From contig NZ_WJFC01000005.1 of NCBI RefSeq assembly GCF_009725235.1, positions 62,001 through 126,000 on the forward strand: DNA of 64,000 nt. Reading direction: 5' to 3'. The notes under the pieces are model-generated. The model was not told the DNA's origin and did no database searches. It saw only the letters and a list, made by a program, of their open reading frames with translations. The DNA is from Scytonema sp. UIC 10036 (GTDB taxonomy: Bacteria; Cyanobacteriota; Cyanobacteriia; Cyanobacteriales; Nostocaceae). This document shows, in pieces, positions 47,193 through 56,074 of this stretch. A program made the translations under genes and the position numbers. The stretch's first letter is position 1; each line of letters starts with the position of its first letter.

Positions 47193-47621
47193 ATGAGTAT
47201 AAATGCTGAGGAATTATTAAGCTTGTATGCTGCTGGACGGAGAGATTTTACTACTGATATCATCAAGGATAGGCATGAAGGTTTTTTTAAAGGTGTTGAC
47301 CTCAGTGGCATTAATCTAGAAGGTTCCCGTATTGATATTGACTTTAGTGGTGCCCGGATGAAAAACGCTAGTTTCCGACATACGAAATGGCGTTTTATTA
47401 AATGGGAAGATGTTTACCTTACTGGTTCCGATTTCACAGGGATGAACAATATCGTGGGATGCACCTTCATTAATTGCGATTTCAGCAACACTACTTGGAG
47501 TAAAGCCAATTTGTGGCAAACAAGTTTCGTCGAGTGCATTTCCCCTGATTTTGACAGCTTCAAAGATGCCCAGTTTTCCGAGATTCAATTCTTTAGTAAA
47601 AGCCAGTACTTCGGCTATTAG
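47193..47621 (+). CDS. Pentapeptide-repeat protein
   Basis: 142 residues. A helical N-terminus (INAEELLSLYAAGRRDF) is followed by A(D/N)LxX-type pentapeptides from about residue 34 (VDLSGINLEGSRIDIDFSGARMKNASF, then SDFTGMNN, CDFSNTTWSKANL). Such repeats fold as a right-handed beta-helix. It is cargo near the left end of the Tn3-like transposon, read away from the end. Some pentapeptide proteins protect DNA gyrase, but the family is too broad to infer that here. Confidence 0.8.
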   Translation: MSINAEELLSLYAAGRRDFTTDIIKDRHEGFFKGVDLSGINLEGSRIDIDFSGARMKNASFRHTKWRFIKWEDVYLTGSDFTGMNNIVGCTFINCDFSNTTWSKANLWQTSFVECISPDFDSFKDAQFSEIQFFSKSQYFGY

Positions 47622-47678
47622 AAAAAACATAGGGTCAAGCGAATTGATGCGCGAGTTCTTCAAAGCCGCGCTTTATGT

Positions 47679-49829
47679 CTAAATTTTAAAGATTTCAGGA
47701 GGTAAGTTAATTGCAAGCTGCAATGGTTGGGGAATGTTTTGTAGATTTACTACATAATCTCCGTAACGCTTGATATTCCGAGTACCAAAAGGACTTAAGG
47801 CTGCGACAAGTCTATGATTTACAGGGTATCCTTCTGTAATCAATGCTTGAATCGCCAATGACATATCAACGGTATTTTGTAAAATTACAGCGCTAGCAAT
47901 TAAATCAAGGTATTTAAGTCGTTTTTCTTGTTCAATAGGGTCATTCTCTGTTATTATCCCATCTTTCCCAAAAAATAACCACTTCACGAAACTATGATAT
48001 TCTTCGACAATATTTGTGCAGGCAGTTATCTCTCGACGCATTGGTATATCGGAAATATAATGTAGTAAAAAGATTGTCCTTATTACCATTCCTAATTCTT
48101 TAAATGCTTGATAAAGACGATTTTTACGACTGCTGCTGTTTAATCTCCGCAGCAATACAGAAGGCATTACCTTTCCTTTATAAATTGATAGCACTACTCG
48201 CATCATATCGTGCCAATGGGTTTTAATTAAATTCCAATTCACTACACCTTTGAATAAAGGGTCAATATATTTGTAGGTTGCATCTTTACTTGGACGTAAG
48301 AAAGCACAGTCTTTCCAGTTACGTATTCTTGGTCTAAGGTTTATACCAAGAAGAAAAGATAAGCCAAAAATAGGTGTAGACTGTCCTTGAGTATCTGCAC
48401 TTATAGTATCAGGTTGAATATCCGATGTGTTTTTCTCCAGCGCATCTAAAAAATATATACCTTCCCACACGCCACAAGTAATAAAGTGGGTAAATAAAGC
48501 TATATATTTATCAGATACAAGATGATATGCAATACCACCATAGCCACCATAACGAATGTGGTACTCACTATTTAAATTATTTTCGTAAATCTCGAACTTA
48601 CTACCGTCAGCAGCGGCTTTCTTACCAGTACCCCAAATCGATGGTAAACTGAATAAGTTGTAAGCATTAATGATATCACGAACCCCTGCTTCCAAGGTTT
48701 GGGAAGTAATGTGACGACGGTTCGTATAGGAAATCATGTGAGAAGTTACGGCCCCTTTGGTATGACGGGCAGTTTGATTTGGTCCTAAATTACATCCATA
48801 ACCAAAAGTAGTTAGAATATAACGCTCTGTTGCTTGTTTCATCTTGGCTTCGCTTCCAGACAAATGTCCAAAATGTCTCGTCCAATTTAACCAATGCTCA
48901 ACATTACATAAAATTTCTAAAATACCGCGTTCTGGCATTTTTTGACGGATTGCTTCTTCTAATTCCTCAACTCCTTTTGGTTTATCTAGAGGTGGAATTT
49001 TTTTGAGTACAGGTTCACCGTTTTTACTAATGGTTACTTGCTTACCATCAGACAGCAATTTATCAGCTGAATTAGCTACAGACGTTAATTCGTTACATAA
49101 ATATTCAATAAAATCGCTACTGTTTGAAGGAAATCCTAATTGTTTACAATAATCATCAAGTTCCTGCAAACATTCCTGCTCTGACAGTAATTGCTCACGT
49201 TTAGGAGGAGATTTAAGTAAGTTAAGCGTTGCCGTTGATTCAGGTGTCTCTCCTAATAACAAAGAGTCTAAATAAGCTTGCTCAACACTAGATAAACTTT
49301 TAGAGACTTTTAAAAATAATCTATTGTTAGTAACTGAACGTACATGACATACCAAACGGTCAAGAGCATTAAATGATGGTAACTCATACCGCTCTTTTAC
49401 TAATTCCTCGATAGCTATATTAATCAAATCAGCAGGGTGATCTAATCTCAGAGTGCCAGAAGCCACAACAATAGCTATTAATTTTTGAGCTTTCTTATCG
49501 TAAGCTTTTACTCCCAAATACGTAAGTATTGCTTGTTGGTAATTACGTCGCTGGCGTTCTGTTGGAATGGTTTTTACCGATTCACGTAACTTTAAATACG
49601 AACGTAAATGTCTAATAATTATTTCAGGTACGTACTCTGGATGCGGGAAATACCCAAGCCTTTGGAAGGATTTAAACATTACCATGAAGCAAAGTAACCC
49701 TTCGGGTGTGCGAACACGAGACTTAACAAACTTGATTTCTGATTCCGTTGGTGTATAAAGTTCAGCTAGCTCTTTCGCAGAGGGATGTGACTTAAAGCGA
49801 GGGTAAGCGGTACGTTCTATTACGGTCAT
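47679..49829 (-). CDS. tnpA: Tn3-family transposase
   Basis: 716 residues. The N-terminal DUF4158-like region (YPRFKSHPSAKELAELYTPT, then FKSFQRLGYFP) and the C-terminal Tn3 DDE domain are both present: Asp in AADGSKFEIY, Asp in ISADTQGQS, Glu in NIVEEYHSFVKWLFFG, and the ending NRLVAALSPFGTRNIKRYGDY. Typical Tn3 transposases have about 950-1000 residues, so this one lacks some 250 between the DNA-binding N-terminus and the catalytic domain, yet the frame is clean. It catalyses replicative transposition using the 37-bp ends. It may be a compact natural lineage or an internal deletion. Confidence 0.85.
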   Translation of the reverse strand: MTVIERTAYPRFKSHPSAKELAELYTPTESEIKFVKSRVRTPEGLLCFMVMFKSFQRLGYFPHPEYVPEIIIRHLRSYLKLRESVKTIPTERQRRNYQQAILTYLGVKAYDKKAQKLIAIVVASGTLRLDHPADLINIAIEELVKERYELPSFNALDRLVCHVRSVTNNRLFLKVSKSLSSVEQAYLDSLLLGETPESTATLNLLKSPPKREQLLSEQECLQELDDYCKQLGFPSNSSDFIEYLCNELTSVANSADKLLSDGKQVTISKNGEPVLKKIPPLDKPKGVEELEEAIRQKMPERGILEILCNVEHWLNWTRHFGHLSGSEAKMKQATERYILTTFGYGCNLGPNQTARHTKGAVTSHMISYTNRRHITSQTLEAGVRDIINAYNLFSLPSIWGTGKKAAADGSKFEIYENNLNSEYHIRYGGYGGIAYHLVSDKYIALFTHFITCGVWEGIYFLDALEKNTSDIQPDTISADTQGQSTPIFGLSFLLGINLRPRIRNWKDCAFLRPSKDATYKYIDPLFKGVVNWNLIKTHWHDMMRVVLSIYKGKVMPSVLLRRLNSSSRKNRLYQAFKELGMVIRTIFLLHYISDIPMRREITACTNIVEEYHSFVKWLFFGKDGIITENDPIEQEKRLKYLDLIASAVILQNTVDMSLAIQALITEGYPVNHRLVAALSPFGTRNIKRYGDYVVNLQNIPQPLQLAINLPPEIFKI

Positions 49830-50220
49830 TCAAGTATAAAAAATCAATTTTATTGTTAAGTAATGTCACTAGACCCAAAATTTGTCTGGGTCTGGAAGCA
49901 TAACTGAGTCTTTAAATGTCTAAAACCCTTATCATTACGTTGCTGCTTCGTTCTCAATTGCTAACCTTAGAAGGATAACTTGTCCTTAAATGCAAAATGG
50001 AACCATAAAGAGTCCGCAAGTGCAAAGATTTTTTCCTTATTCAGTGATGCCTAAGTTTCTTTTAAGACAAAGTACTGACTGGCATAGAAAAGGCATATGT
50101 TAAGGTTTTATCCTGGTCATCAAAAATTTTCACGCATTTTTACAGGAATTTACAATCAAAAACGGGTAATTGATGAGCGGAGAAGGTTAAGGAAAGATTA
50201 TGTAAAAATCGGGAAGGTTT
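49830..50220. other. Intergenic region in the Tn3 element
   Basis: About 390 bp upstream of the transposase gene. A 63-codon plus-strand frame at 50097-50288 overlaps the RHH gene and looks spurious. The stretch should contain the tnpA promoter; no resolution site was recognised. Confidence 0.4.
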
Positions 50221-50406
50221 TTACTGCTCTGGGAAAGTGCGTATTGATGACTTTTGAGGAAATTCCCCATTGTGTTTGGCTAATTTGATGGACATTTCAA
50301 TCAGAAACGCTGCAAGATTGGCAGTGGGGCGTCCTTGAAATTCAGCCCACGCTTCTAAATCCTCTAAAACACTGTCGGGCAAAGTAACGTTAATTCTTTT
50401 ACTCAC
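50221..50406 (-). CDS. RHH antitoxin-like protein
   Basis: 61 residues: MSKRINVTLPDSVLEDLEAW, then helix AEFQGRPTANLAAFLIEMSI, a ribbon-helix-helix of the CopG/plasmid-antitoxin type. Upstream, TATCAGTTTACCAGTAT and GACCAGTTTATCAGCA (about 50408-50455) look like repeated operator half-sites. No toxin gene adjoins it, so it may be an orphan antitoxin or the transposon's regulator. Confidence 0.7.
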   Translation of the reverse strand: MSKRINVTLPDSVLEDLEAWAEFQGRPTANLAAFLIEMSIKLAKHNGEFPQKSSIRTFPEQ

Positions 50407-50566
50407 GTTATCAGTTTACCAGTATCTATAAATCAACTGCTGACCAGTTTATCAGCAAGGTTAACTTTATATAAGTTACATCATATTTACATCACTACGG
50501 ATGTATACAAGATAGTAGAGCAAATAGACTTATTGTAATTGATATGTGTAATGATGGGGTGCAACC

Positions 50567-53284
50567 ATGATGACACAAGAAGAATTTAACCAATGGTGCA
50601 TAAGTCAGAGCCTGAGTGCATCTGCTCGACAGGAAATTGAAAGAATTCGCAAAACTCTACCATCTCGCAGCGTTGGAAGTCGTTGTAAAAACGTTTCAGG
50701 GCGTTATCCAAGCCGTAAGATGGGTGCCACAATTCAATTTGAATCGCATAAAGTTGAGCTTCCTTTTATTTATCAGTTAGAGCATTCAGAAGATGTTTTA
50801 GAGTATTACGACCAGCCACCTCCTTTTAAAATTCAATATCTTTCGGCATCCGGGCGTAATTTAGGTGTAATAATTACTCCAGATTTTTTTGTAATTAGCT
50901 CACAAAGTGCAGGCTGGGTCGAGTGTAAAACAGAAACAGAATTAGAGAAGTTGGCACAAAAAAGTCCTCATCGTTACCAATTTGGTAATGATAATAAATG
51001 GCAATCACCACCAGGGTCAGAATATGCCAAACAGTTTGGTTTTTACTTCCGACTATGGTCGAGTGCAAGAATTAACTGGACATTACAGCGGAATCTAGAA
51101 TTTCTAGAAGATTACTATAAAAGTAATTTATCGTTAATAATTCCAAAACGCGACAATATAATTACTTCACTAGTAGAAGCGCACCCAGGAATTTCCATAG
51201 CTGAGTTATTGGACTATAAAGGTGTGAACGCAGATGACATTTATAATCTAATAGCGGCAGAAGAGATCTATGTAAATTTAACCATACACACCTTAGTAGA
51301 AGCTGAGAAATGTCGAGTTTTTAAATCTCGTGTGATAGAAAACTCTGTGAAGGCAATTGAAAGGACGGAAAATTTAGATAAAATTGCGGACACGGTAATT
51401 GATTTAATGCCAGGTACGTCAGTCTTTTATGATGGTAGAAGCTTAAATATTATCTTAGTGGGTCAAGATTATCTTTTACTTAGTGCGAAAGAGTTTGAGA
51501 CTATAGAACTCAAAATATCGGAGTTCTCAGATTTGATAAACTCCGGTAAAATCAAAATAAATAAAATCAAAAATCAATCACAAATAAGAGCAAAAGCATT
51601 AGAAATATTGAAACAGGCTTCGACTGATGATTTAATAGGAGCCAATCGTCGTTTTAGTCTATTAAAACCTTATTTAGATGAACAATCAGTAGCAACTGGT
51701 ACGCCAAAAGAAAGGTCTTTGAGGCGTTGGCTCCATAATTACTGGCAAGCAGAACAGAAGTACGGTTATGGCTATTTGGGATTAATATCGTTAGACAAAC
51801 GTAAAGGCAATCGAGATAGAAAACTGCCCAAACATATTATAGAACTGTTAGAAAAATTTATCAGTGATGAGTATGAAAATAAAAAGCAGAAAAGTAAACA
51901 AGCCGTTTATTCTTCATTTGTTAATACTTGCTTAAAATCTGGAATTAGTGATACTCAAATTCCCAGTTATAAAACTTTTATAACAGAAATAAAAAAACGT
52001 CCTACTTATTCAAGATTAGAAAAACGTTCAGGGACTCGTGCAGCGTATGAAAGTGAAGAATTTTATTGGGAACTAGAATTATCTACACCTAGACATGGCG
52101 ATTTCCCTTTTCACATTGCTCACATTGACCATACAGAGTTGGACATTGAACTAAGATGCTCTAAAACAGGAAAAGTTCTAGGGAAGCCTTGGCTAAGTTT
52201 ATTAGTAGATGCATTTACAAGGAGAATTTTAGCAATTTATATCAGCTATGACCCTCCATCTTATCGTTCTTGCATGATGGTATTGCGAATTTGTGTTCAA
52301 CGCCATTCAAGACTACCTCAAACAATTGTAACTGATAATGGCAAGGAGTTTTACAGTACTTACTTTGAAACATTACTAGCAATGTTTGAATGTACTTTGA
52401 AAAGACGACCCCCAGCAAAGCCTCGATTTAGTAGTGTTTGTGAGAGATTATTTGGAACAACAAATACTCAGTTTTTGTATAACTTAGCAGGTAATACTCA
52501 AATTACCAAAAAAGTCAGATTAATGACTAAATCTGTAAATCCTAAAAATCTTTCTGTTTGGACTTTAGGACTCTTATATATGCATTTAACAGAATGGGCT
52601 TACTCAATTTACGATACAACTGAGCATCCAGCATTGCAAGGTCAAAGCCCTGATGAAGCTTTTACTTACGGGATAAAGCAATTTGGTTGCCGTAATGGAC
52701 GAATGATTCCATTTGATGAGAACTTCCGGATTCTCACTTTACCAACAACAAAAAAGGGTAAAGCAAAAGTTCAAATTGGAAAGGGAATAAAAATAGATAA
52801 TAAATACTATTGGCATAGCGCATTTCGTGACCCGCAAATAGAAAAAACTTTAGTTAATGTTAGATATGACCCTTTTAATGCTGGGATTGCCTATGCTTAT
52901 GTCCAAGGAATTTGGGTTGAATGCATTAGTGAATATTATCCTTTATTTAGAGGACATTCTGAAAAAGAAATAATTATTGCAACTACTGAATTAAAAAAAC
53001 AGCAACAAAATCATGGTAGTAATAACAAAATTCGCTCTTTACAATTAGCACAATTTATGGCTAGTACAGAAGCAGAAGAATGTTTGCTTGCACAACGCTT
53101 AAAGGACTCACAAGCACTTGAAGTTATCAGCGTGATAAATGGTGGTTTACCAAATATTAATCCTTACGGTGAATCAAGTGATAATCAATTATCTGCTATC
53201 GAGAGCAAACAAGACGATAATCGAATGACTCAGGCTCATGAATTTATTAATCCTGATAAGCTACAAACTTTTGCTGAGTACTAG
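50567..53284 (+). CDS. Fused TnsA-TnsB transposase (TnsAB)
   Basis: 905 residues. The TnsA-like endonuclease is at the N-terminus: Glu59/Glu64 in FESHKVELPF, Asp106 in ITPDFFV, and Glu119-x-Lys121 in WVECKTE. A HTH-rich middle (about 330-470) leads to a TnsB/Mu-type DDE domain: Asp near 521 in AHIDHTELD, Asp near 590 in IVTDNGKEF, Glu near 626 in VCERLFG. In Tn7-like elements TnsA cuts the 5' ends and TnsB joins the 3' ends, and fused TnsAB is known in some lineages. All catalytic residues seem present. It is followed after three bases by a truncated tnsC. It sits inside the Tn3 transposon; own ends not found. Confidence 0.88.
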   Translation: MMTQEEFNQWCISQSLSASARQEIERIRKTLPSRSVGSRCKNVSGRYPSRKMGATIQFESHKVELPFIYQLEHSEDVLEYYDQPPPFKIQYLSASGRNLGVIITPDFFVISSQSAGWVECKTETELEKLAQKSPHRYQFGNDNKWQSPPGSEYAKQFGFYFRLWSSARINWTLQRNLEFLEDYYKSNLSLIIPKRDNIITSLVEAHPGISIAELLDYKGVNADDIYNLIAAEEIYVNLTIHTLVEAEKCRVFKSRVIENSVKAIERTENLDKIADTVIDLMPGTSVFYDGRSLNIILVGQDYLLLSAKEFETIELKISEFSDLINSGKIKINKIKNQSQIRAKALEILKQASTDDLIGANRRFSLLKPYLDEQSVATGTPKERSLRRWLHNYWQAEQKYGYGYLGLISLDKRKGNRDRKLPKHIIELLEKFISDEYENKKQKSKQAVYSSFVNTCLKSGISDTQIPSYKTFITEIKKRPTYSRLEKRSGTRAAYESEEFYWELELSTPRHGDFPFHIAHIDHTELDIELRCSKTGKVLGKPWLSLLVDAFTRRILAIYISYDPPSYRSCMMVLRICVQRHSRLPQTIVTDNGKEFYSTYFETLLAMFECTLKRRPPAKPRFSSVCERLFGTTNTQFLYNLAGNTQITKKVRLMTKSVNPKNLSVWTLGLLYMHLTEWAYSIYDTTEHPALQGQSPDEAFTYGIKQFGCRNGRMIPFDENFRILTLPTTKKGKAKVQIGKGIKIDNKYYWHSAFRDPQIEKTLVNVRYDPFNAGIAYAYVQGIWVECISEYYPLFRGHSEKEIIIATTELKKQQQNHGSNNKIRSLQLAQFMASTEAEECLLAQRLKDSQALEVISVINGGLPNINPYGESSDNQLSAIESKQDDNRMTQAHEFINPDKLQTFAEY

Positions 53285-53287
53285 TTT

Positions 53288-53860
53288 ATGAAAGATAATC
53301 AACAATTTACATCAGATTCTCAAAAAGCCTCGTTACATGAAAAACTGGCTGACTATGATTCATATACAATGGCGCATCCTTATTTAGATATAGCTTTTGA
53401 AACTCTCAAGCCAATCATAACTAATTGTGGAGAATCACGAATCATTTTTATTGTTGGACCAACAGGAGTAGGTAAAACAAAATTACGTTTACTAATTGAA
53501 AAATGGATAATTGAGTCATCATTATCTTTATTAGATGTTGACAGAGGTTGTATTCCAGTTGCGAGTATTGAAGCACGTCTGTTAGGAGGAGGTTTATTTA
53601 ATTTCAAAGACCACCTCAAACGTTGTTTATATGCGCTAGCAGAACCACCTGGGTTAGTTAAAAATAAAATAAATTACGGAACTTCAAGTGTTTATCATAA
53701 TCTTGATGGAGAATTAATTGTTAAACCAACAATTTTGGAAACTGAGTTAGGGTGGGCATTAGAGCAAGCTTTACATCATCGAAGACCTAAAATTTTCTTT
53801 ATTGATGAAGCTCATCATTTATTAGCTGTAGCTGGGGCGCGAGTATCAATGGAACAGAAA
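53288..53860 (+). pseudogene. Truncated TnsC-like ATPase
   Basis: Reads as TnsC up to the Walker B: VGPTGVGKTKLRLLIEKW near 58-75 (P-loop) and IFFIDEAHHLLAVAGAR near 175-190. It then continues for 14 unrelated codons (to the stop at 53884). The sensor and C-terminal parts are lost, so it cannot assemble normally. The break falls in GTATCAATGGAACAGAAAACCGGG, whose GAACAGAAAACCGGG matches the inner terminal repeat of the 210-bp MITEs. Confidence 0.75.
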
Positions 53861-53899
53861 ACCGGGATAAGAAAAAAGTCGTGAAAAATTGACCCCTAC

Positions 53900-53941
53900 C
53901 ATGTATATACATGATAGAATGAACTTGCCATGTATATACAT
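53900..53941. promoter_or_regulatory. Twin palindromic operator
   Basis: CATGTATATACATG (53900-53913) and ATGTATATACAT (53930-53941) are perfect palindromes 30 bp apart, on the same face of the helix. The first lies between a TTGACC and a TAGAAT. They immediately precede the RHH gene at 53948, so autoregulation is likely. Confidence 0.6.
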
Positions 53942-53947
53942 AGAGAT

Positions 53948-54163
53948 ATGGATCAGTACTCCGGAACAAGACAAAAATCTCAAAGGCGACCTCGTACACC
54001 AGATGGTAAATTTGAAACAGATTACTCCGATTCTCAAAAACGGTTAAGGTCTATCCGCTTGACGGACGAGGCTTGGGAAAAACTTTATCAAATAGCAGAG
54101 AAAAACCATATAACTCGAAGTGAGGTGATAGAGATATTCACTCGCGGTGGGGAGTTGTACTAA
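53948..54163 (+). CDS. RHH DNA-binding protein
   Basis: About 71 residues from ATG 53948 (an ATG at 53930 lies inside the operator). A basic disordered N-terminus (RQKSQRRPRTPDGKF) is followed by RSIRLTDEAWEKLYQIAEKNHITRSEVIEIF, a typical ribbon-helix-helix. It is probably a repressor of its own promoter through the paired palindromes. No partner toxin follows it. Confidence 0.65.
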   Translation: MDQYSGTRQKSQRRPRTPDGKFETDYSDSQKRLRSIRLTDEAWEKLYQIAEKNHITRSEVIEIFTRGGELY

Positions 54164-54364
54164 GGGTTTTCTTGGTAAGAATCCCAGTAAAAGCGTGTAA
54201 TTTATGACTAAATATTGGGATTTTCGTAGCGTCAATCCATATTTTGACAGTAAATAGTATTGTATCAACTTTGCGCTAGACATTAAAATATTTTTTTATT
54301 ACTCGCTTCTACTATACCCATTTATCAAACAGTAATGCACACAATTATATTCGCTCTTGACAGC

Positions 54365-55267
54365 TTATCTACCAGTATCTATTAACGCATTTAATGCACG
54401 TTGAGCAACTTCTTCCGCTTTTGATGATGTTACTTTTTGGTAACGTAAAGTTGTTTGTATACTCTCGTGCCCCATCAAGGCTCTTAATTCCTCAATTCCC
54501 ATCAGACCAACTCTTTCCGTTGCAAAAGTGTGTCTCAAATCGTGAATACGAACACTGAGCAATTGCGGATATGAACTAGTAAATTGTTGCCAATAATCAT
54601 GTACAGTGCGATAGCTAATTCTACTTATACGCCCTGTGACTGGGTGTTGTGCTGTAAATAAAGCTGGATGGCTCTGATGTCTCCCAAGTTGTAGATATCT
54701 TGTAAGTGCGGTCGATGCGTCTTGACTGTAAAAACACCAACGCTGTTTATTGCCTTTACCAATTACTTGAAATTTATTTTTGTCTAAGTCTACATCTTCT
54801 AAATTGAGCGCCAAAAGCTCGGAAATACGGCATCCTGTGCGATGTAAGAGATGTACAACGGCATTCATACGAGCATCGCAAGCTACTGTTTTATACAGTA
54901 GACTTAATTGCTCTGAAGTTAAAAAACGTACTACTTCATCTGTAGAATGTTCGCCTTTTTCTTTATCTGGCTGGCGTTGTTTTAATCCACGTATGGGATT
55001 AGACTTTAAATACCCTTGTTCTACTGCAAAGTTAAGTAAGCTTTGAAGTATCGCTTGATGCTTATGGTGGGTTGTATATTTTAAATGGCTTAAGCTTAAA
55101 AGGTACTCAATTAAAGTTTGGCGACTGATAATTTCTATTGACCAACTTCCGTACTCTTTGAGTAAAGGTAAAAGTGATAATTCGTAAGTAGTCCTGGTAG
55201 TTTTTGAGAGTTCAGGACGTTCTAAAAATTGTGTTGCCACAGTGGCTAAAGTTACAGCAATATACAC
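54365..55267 (-). CDS. Tyrosine recombinase (probable transposon resolvase)
   Basis: 300 residues with a SAM-like N-terminal core-binding domain (about 5-100) and catalytic domain. The catalytic set is complete: Arg147 in HRTGCRISEL, Lys near 172, His242 and Arg245 in IHDLRHTFAT, His267 in LMGHESI and nucleophile Tyr276 in TLRYQK. Some Tn3-family elements use a tyrosine recombinase (TnpI or TnpS) to resolve cointegrates, and this gene fills that place. It is divergent from the HTH gene, with a 76-bp gap that may hold the crossover site and promoters. Confidence 0.85.
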   Translation of the reverse strand: MYIAVTLATVATQFLERPELSKTTRTTYELSLLPLLKEYGSWSIEIISRQTLIEYLLSLSHLKYTTHHKHQAILQSLLNFAVEQGYLKSNPIRGLKQRQPDKEKGEHSTDEVVRFLTSEQLSLLYKTVACDARMNAVVHLLHRTGCRISELLALNLEDVDLDKNKFQVIGKGNKQRWCFYSQDASTALTRYLQLGRHQSHPALFTAQHPVTGRISRISYRTVHDYWQQFTSSYPQLLSVRIHDLRHTFATERVGLMGIEELRALMGHESIQTTLRYQKVTSSKAEEVAQRALNALIDTGR

Positions 55268-55343
55268 AATATTTATGTGCTTATAGCAAGGTTTTTTATT
55301 CTTAAATCATATATCTTTTTAAGAAAAATATTGGTAGCGTTTC

Positions 55344-55805
55344 ATGGACACTCTTAAAAAGCCCAAACAAGGAGAATCCCTTGCTGCCTACGTATTGCGA
55401 ATTAGAAAGATACTCAAGTTGACTCAGTTTGAGTTAGCGTCGGCTGCTGGTATACACTCTCGGTCGGTGGGGAAGATTGAACGGGGATTAACAACAAGAC
55501 TAAACCGAAAAACACTGCAAGGTCTTGCGGTCGGGTTAGGAGTGTCAGTTGAGTACTTGGAAGCAACTGTGCTAGGCTCCGAGGTTATAGAGGCACCACA
55601 GAGCATTAAATTTTGTCCAGTGTGTTGGAAACCCGGAAGTGCTGCTGACCCAATGTGGGGTAATATTAGAGCTAAATTCTGTTACCTGTGCGGTACACAG
55701 TTACGCGCTAACTGTGCAAATTGTGGTGAGTTGGTCGTGTCGTTGAAATACAGGTACTGTCCAATGTGCGGATATTCTTATAAAGAGCCAATTGCTAAAA
55801 CTTAG
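55344..55805 (+). CDS. XRE-type HTH with double zinc ribbon
   Basis: 153 residues. An HTH of the Cro/CI type (SLAAYVLRIRKILKLTQFELASAAGI, HSRSVGKIERG) leads into two zinc-ribbon knots (CPVCWKPG... CYLCG, then CANCG... CPMCG). It is divergent from the tyrosine recombinase and ends 22 bp before the Tn3 right inverted repeat. It could repress the recombinase or act as its accessory DNA-binding partner. The HTH/zinc-ribbon combination is unusual for such a role. Confidence 0.75.
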   Translation: MDTLKKPKQGESLAAYVLRIRKILKLTQFELASAAGIHSRSVGKIERGLTTRLNRKTLQGLAVGLGVSVEYLEATVLGSEVIEAPQSIKFCPVCWKPGSAADPMWGNIRAKFCYLCGTQLRANCANCGELVVSLKYRYCPMCGYSYKEPIAKT

Positions 55806-55827
55806 ATTTGGTAAGGGTTTTGAGCCT

Positions 55828-55864
55828 CTATTTCCGTTTTCGCGCGGATCTCGGCTCAACCTCC
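55828..55864 (-). repeat. Tn3-family right inverted repeat
   Basis: 37 bp, exact complement of 47017-47053. The next base starts the DUF499-like coding remnant. Confidence 0.85.
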
Positions 55865-56074
55865 GGAAGGTCCGCCATCTATTGTGGAGAAAATTTTCAA
55901 TGAAACAGGAGAGTCGGGTAAGTTTCGCACGTTTAGAAATCGCTTGTTATTCTTAGTCGCTAACAAGCAAGAATTAGAACGCGCAATTGACAATGCTAGG
56001 GAGTTTCGTGCGATTCAGAACATTTTGAATTCTCCCAATCGCTTGCAAGATTTATCGGAAAGCCAGCTCAAACA
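55865..56074 (+). pseudogene. DUF499-like ATPase fragment
   Basis: 70 codons between the Tn3 right end and the Tn7-like left end: EGPPSIVEKIFNETGESGKF, then RTFRNRLLFLVANKQELERA and IQNILNSPNRLQDLSESQLK. The FRNRLLFLVANK part is the signature of DUF499 proteins, large ATPases that travel with methylases and helicases in defence-like clusters. It lacks its N-terminus because of the Tn3 element and its remainder because of the Tn7-like element. Confidence 0.65.

Larger units (their letters stand above)
47017..55864. mobile_element. Tn3-family transposon (8.85 kb)
   Basis: Perfect 37-bp terminal inverted repeats (47017-47053 and 55828-55864), beginning GGAGGTTGAGCCGAG and containing GCGCGAAAACGGAAATAG, with homology continuing some 15 bp inward. 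Inside are a Tn3-type transposase (minus), a pentapeptide-repeat gene, two RHH genes, a TnsAB gene with broken tnsC, a tyrosine recombinase in place of a serine resolvase, and an HTH/zinc-ribbon gene. The five bases outside the ends (CTACA, GGAAG) are not a duplication, which suggests rearrangement after insertion. Confidence 0.8.

Noticed and set aside
50097..50288. 63-codon plus-strand frame
   Set aside because: It overlaps the better supported RHH gene on the other strand and has no recognisable protein pattern.
47017..55864. Tn3 flanking fragments as two halves of one gene
   Set aside because: Both frames run outward with the N-terminal edge at the transposon, so they cannot be the two sides of one simple insertion.
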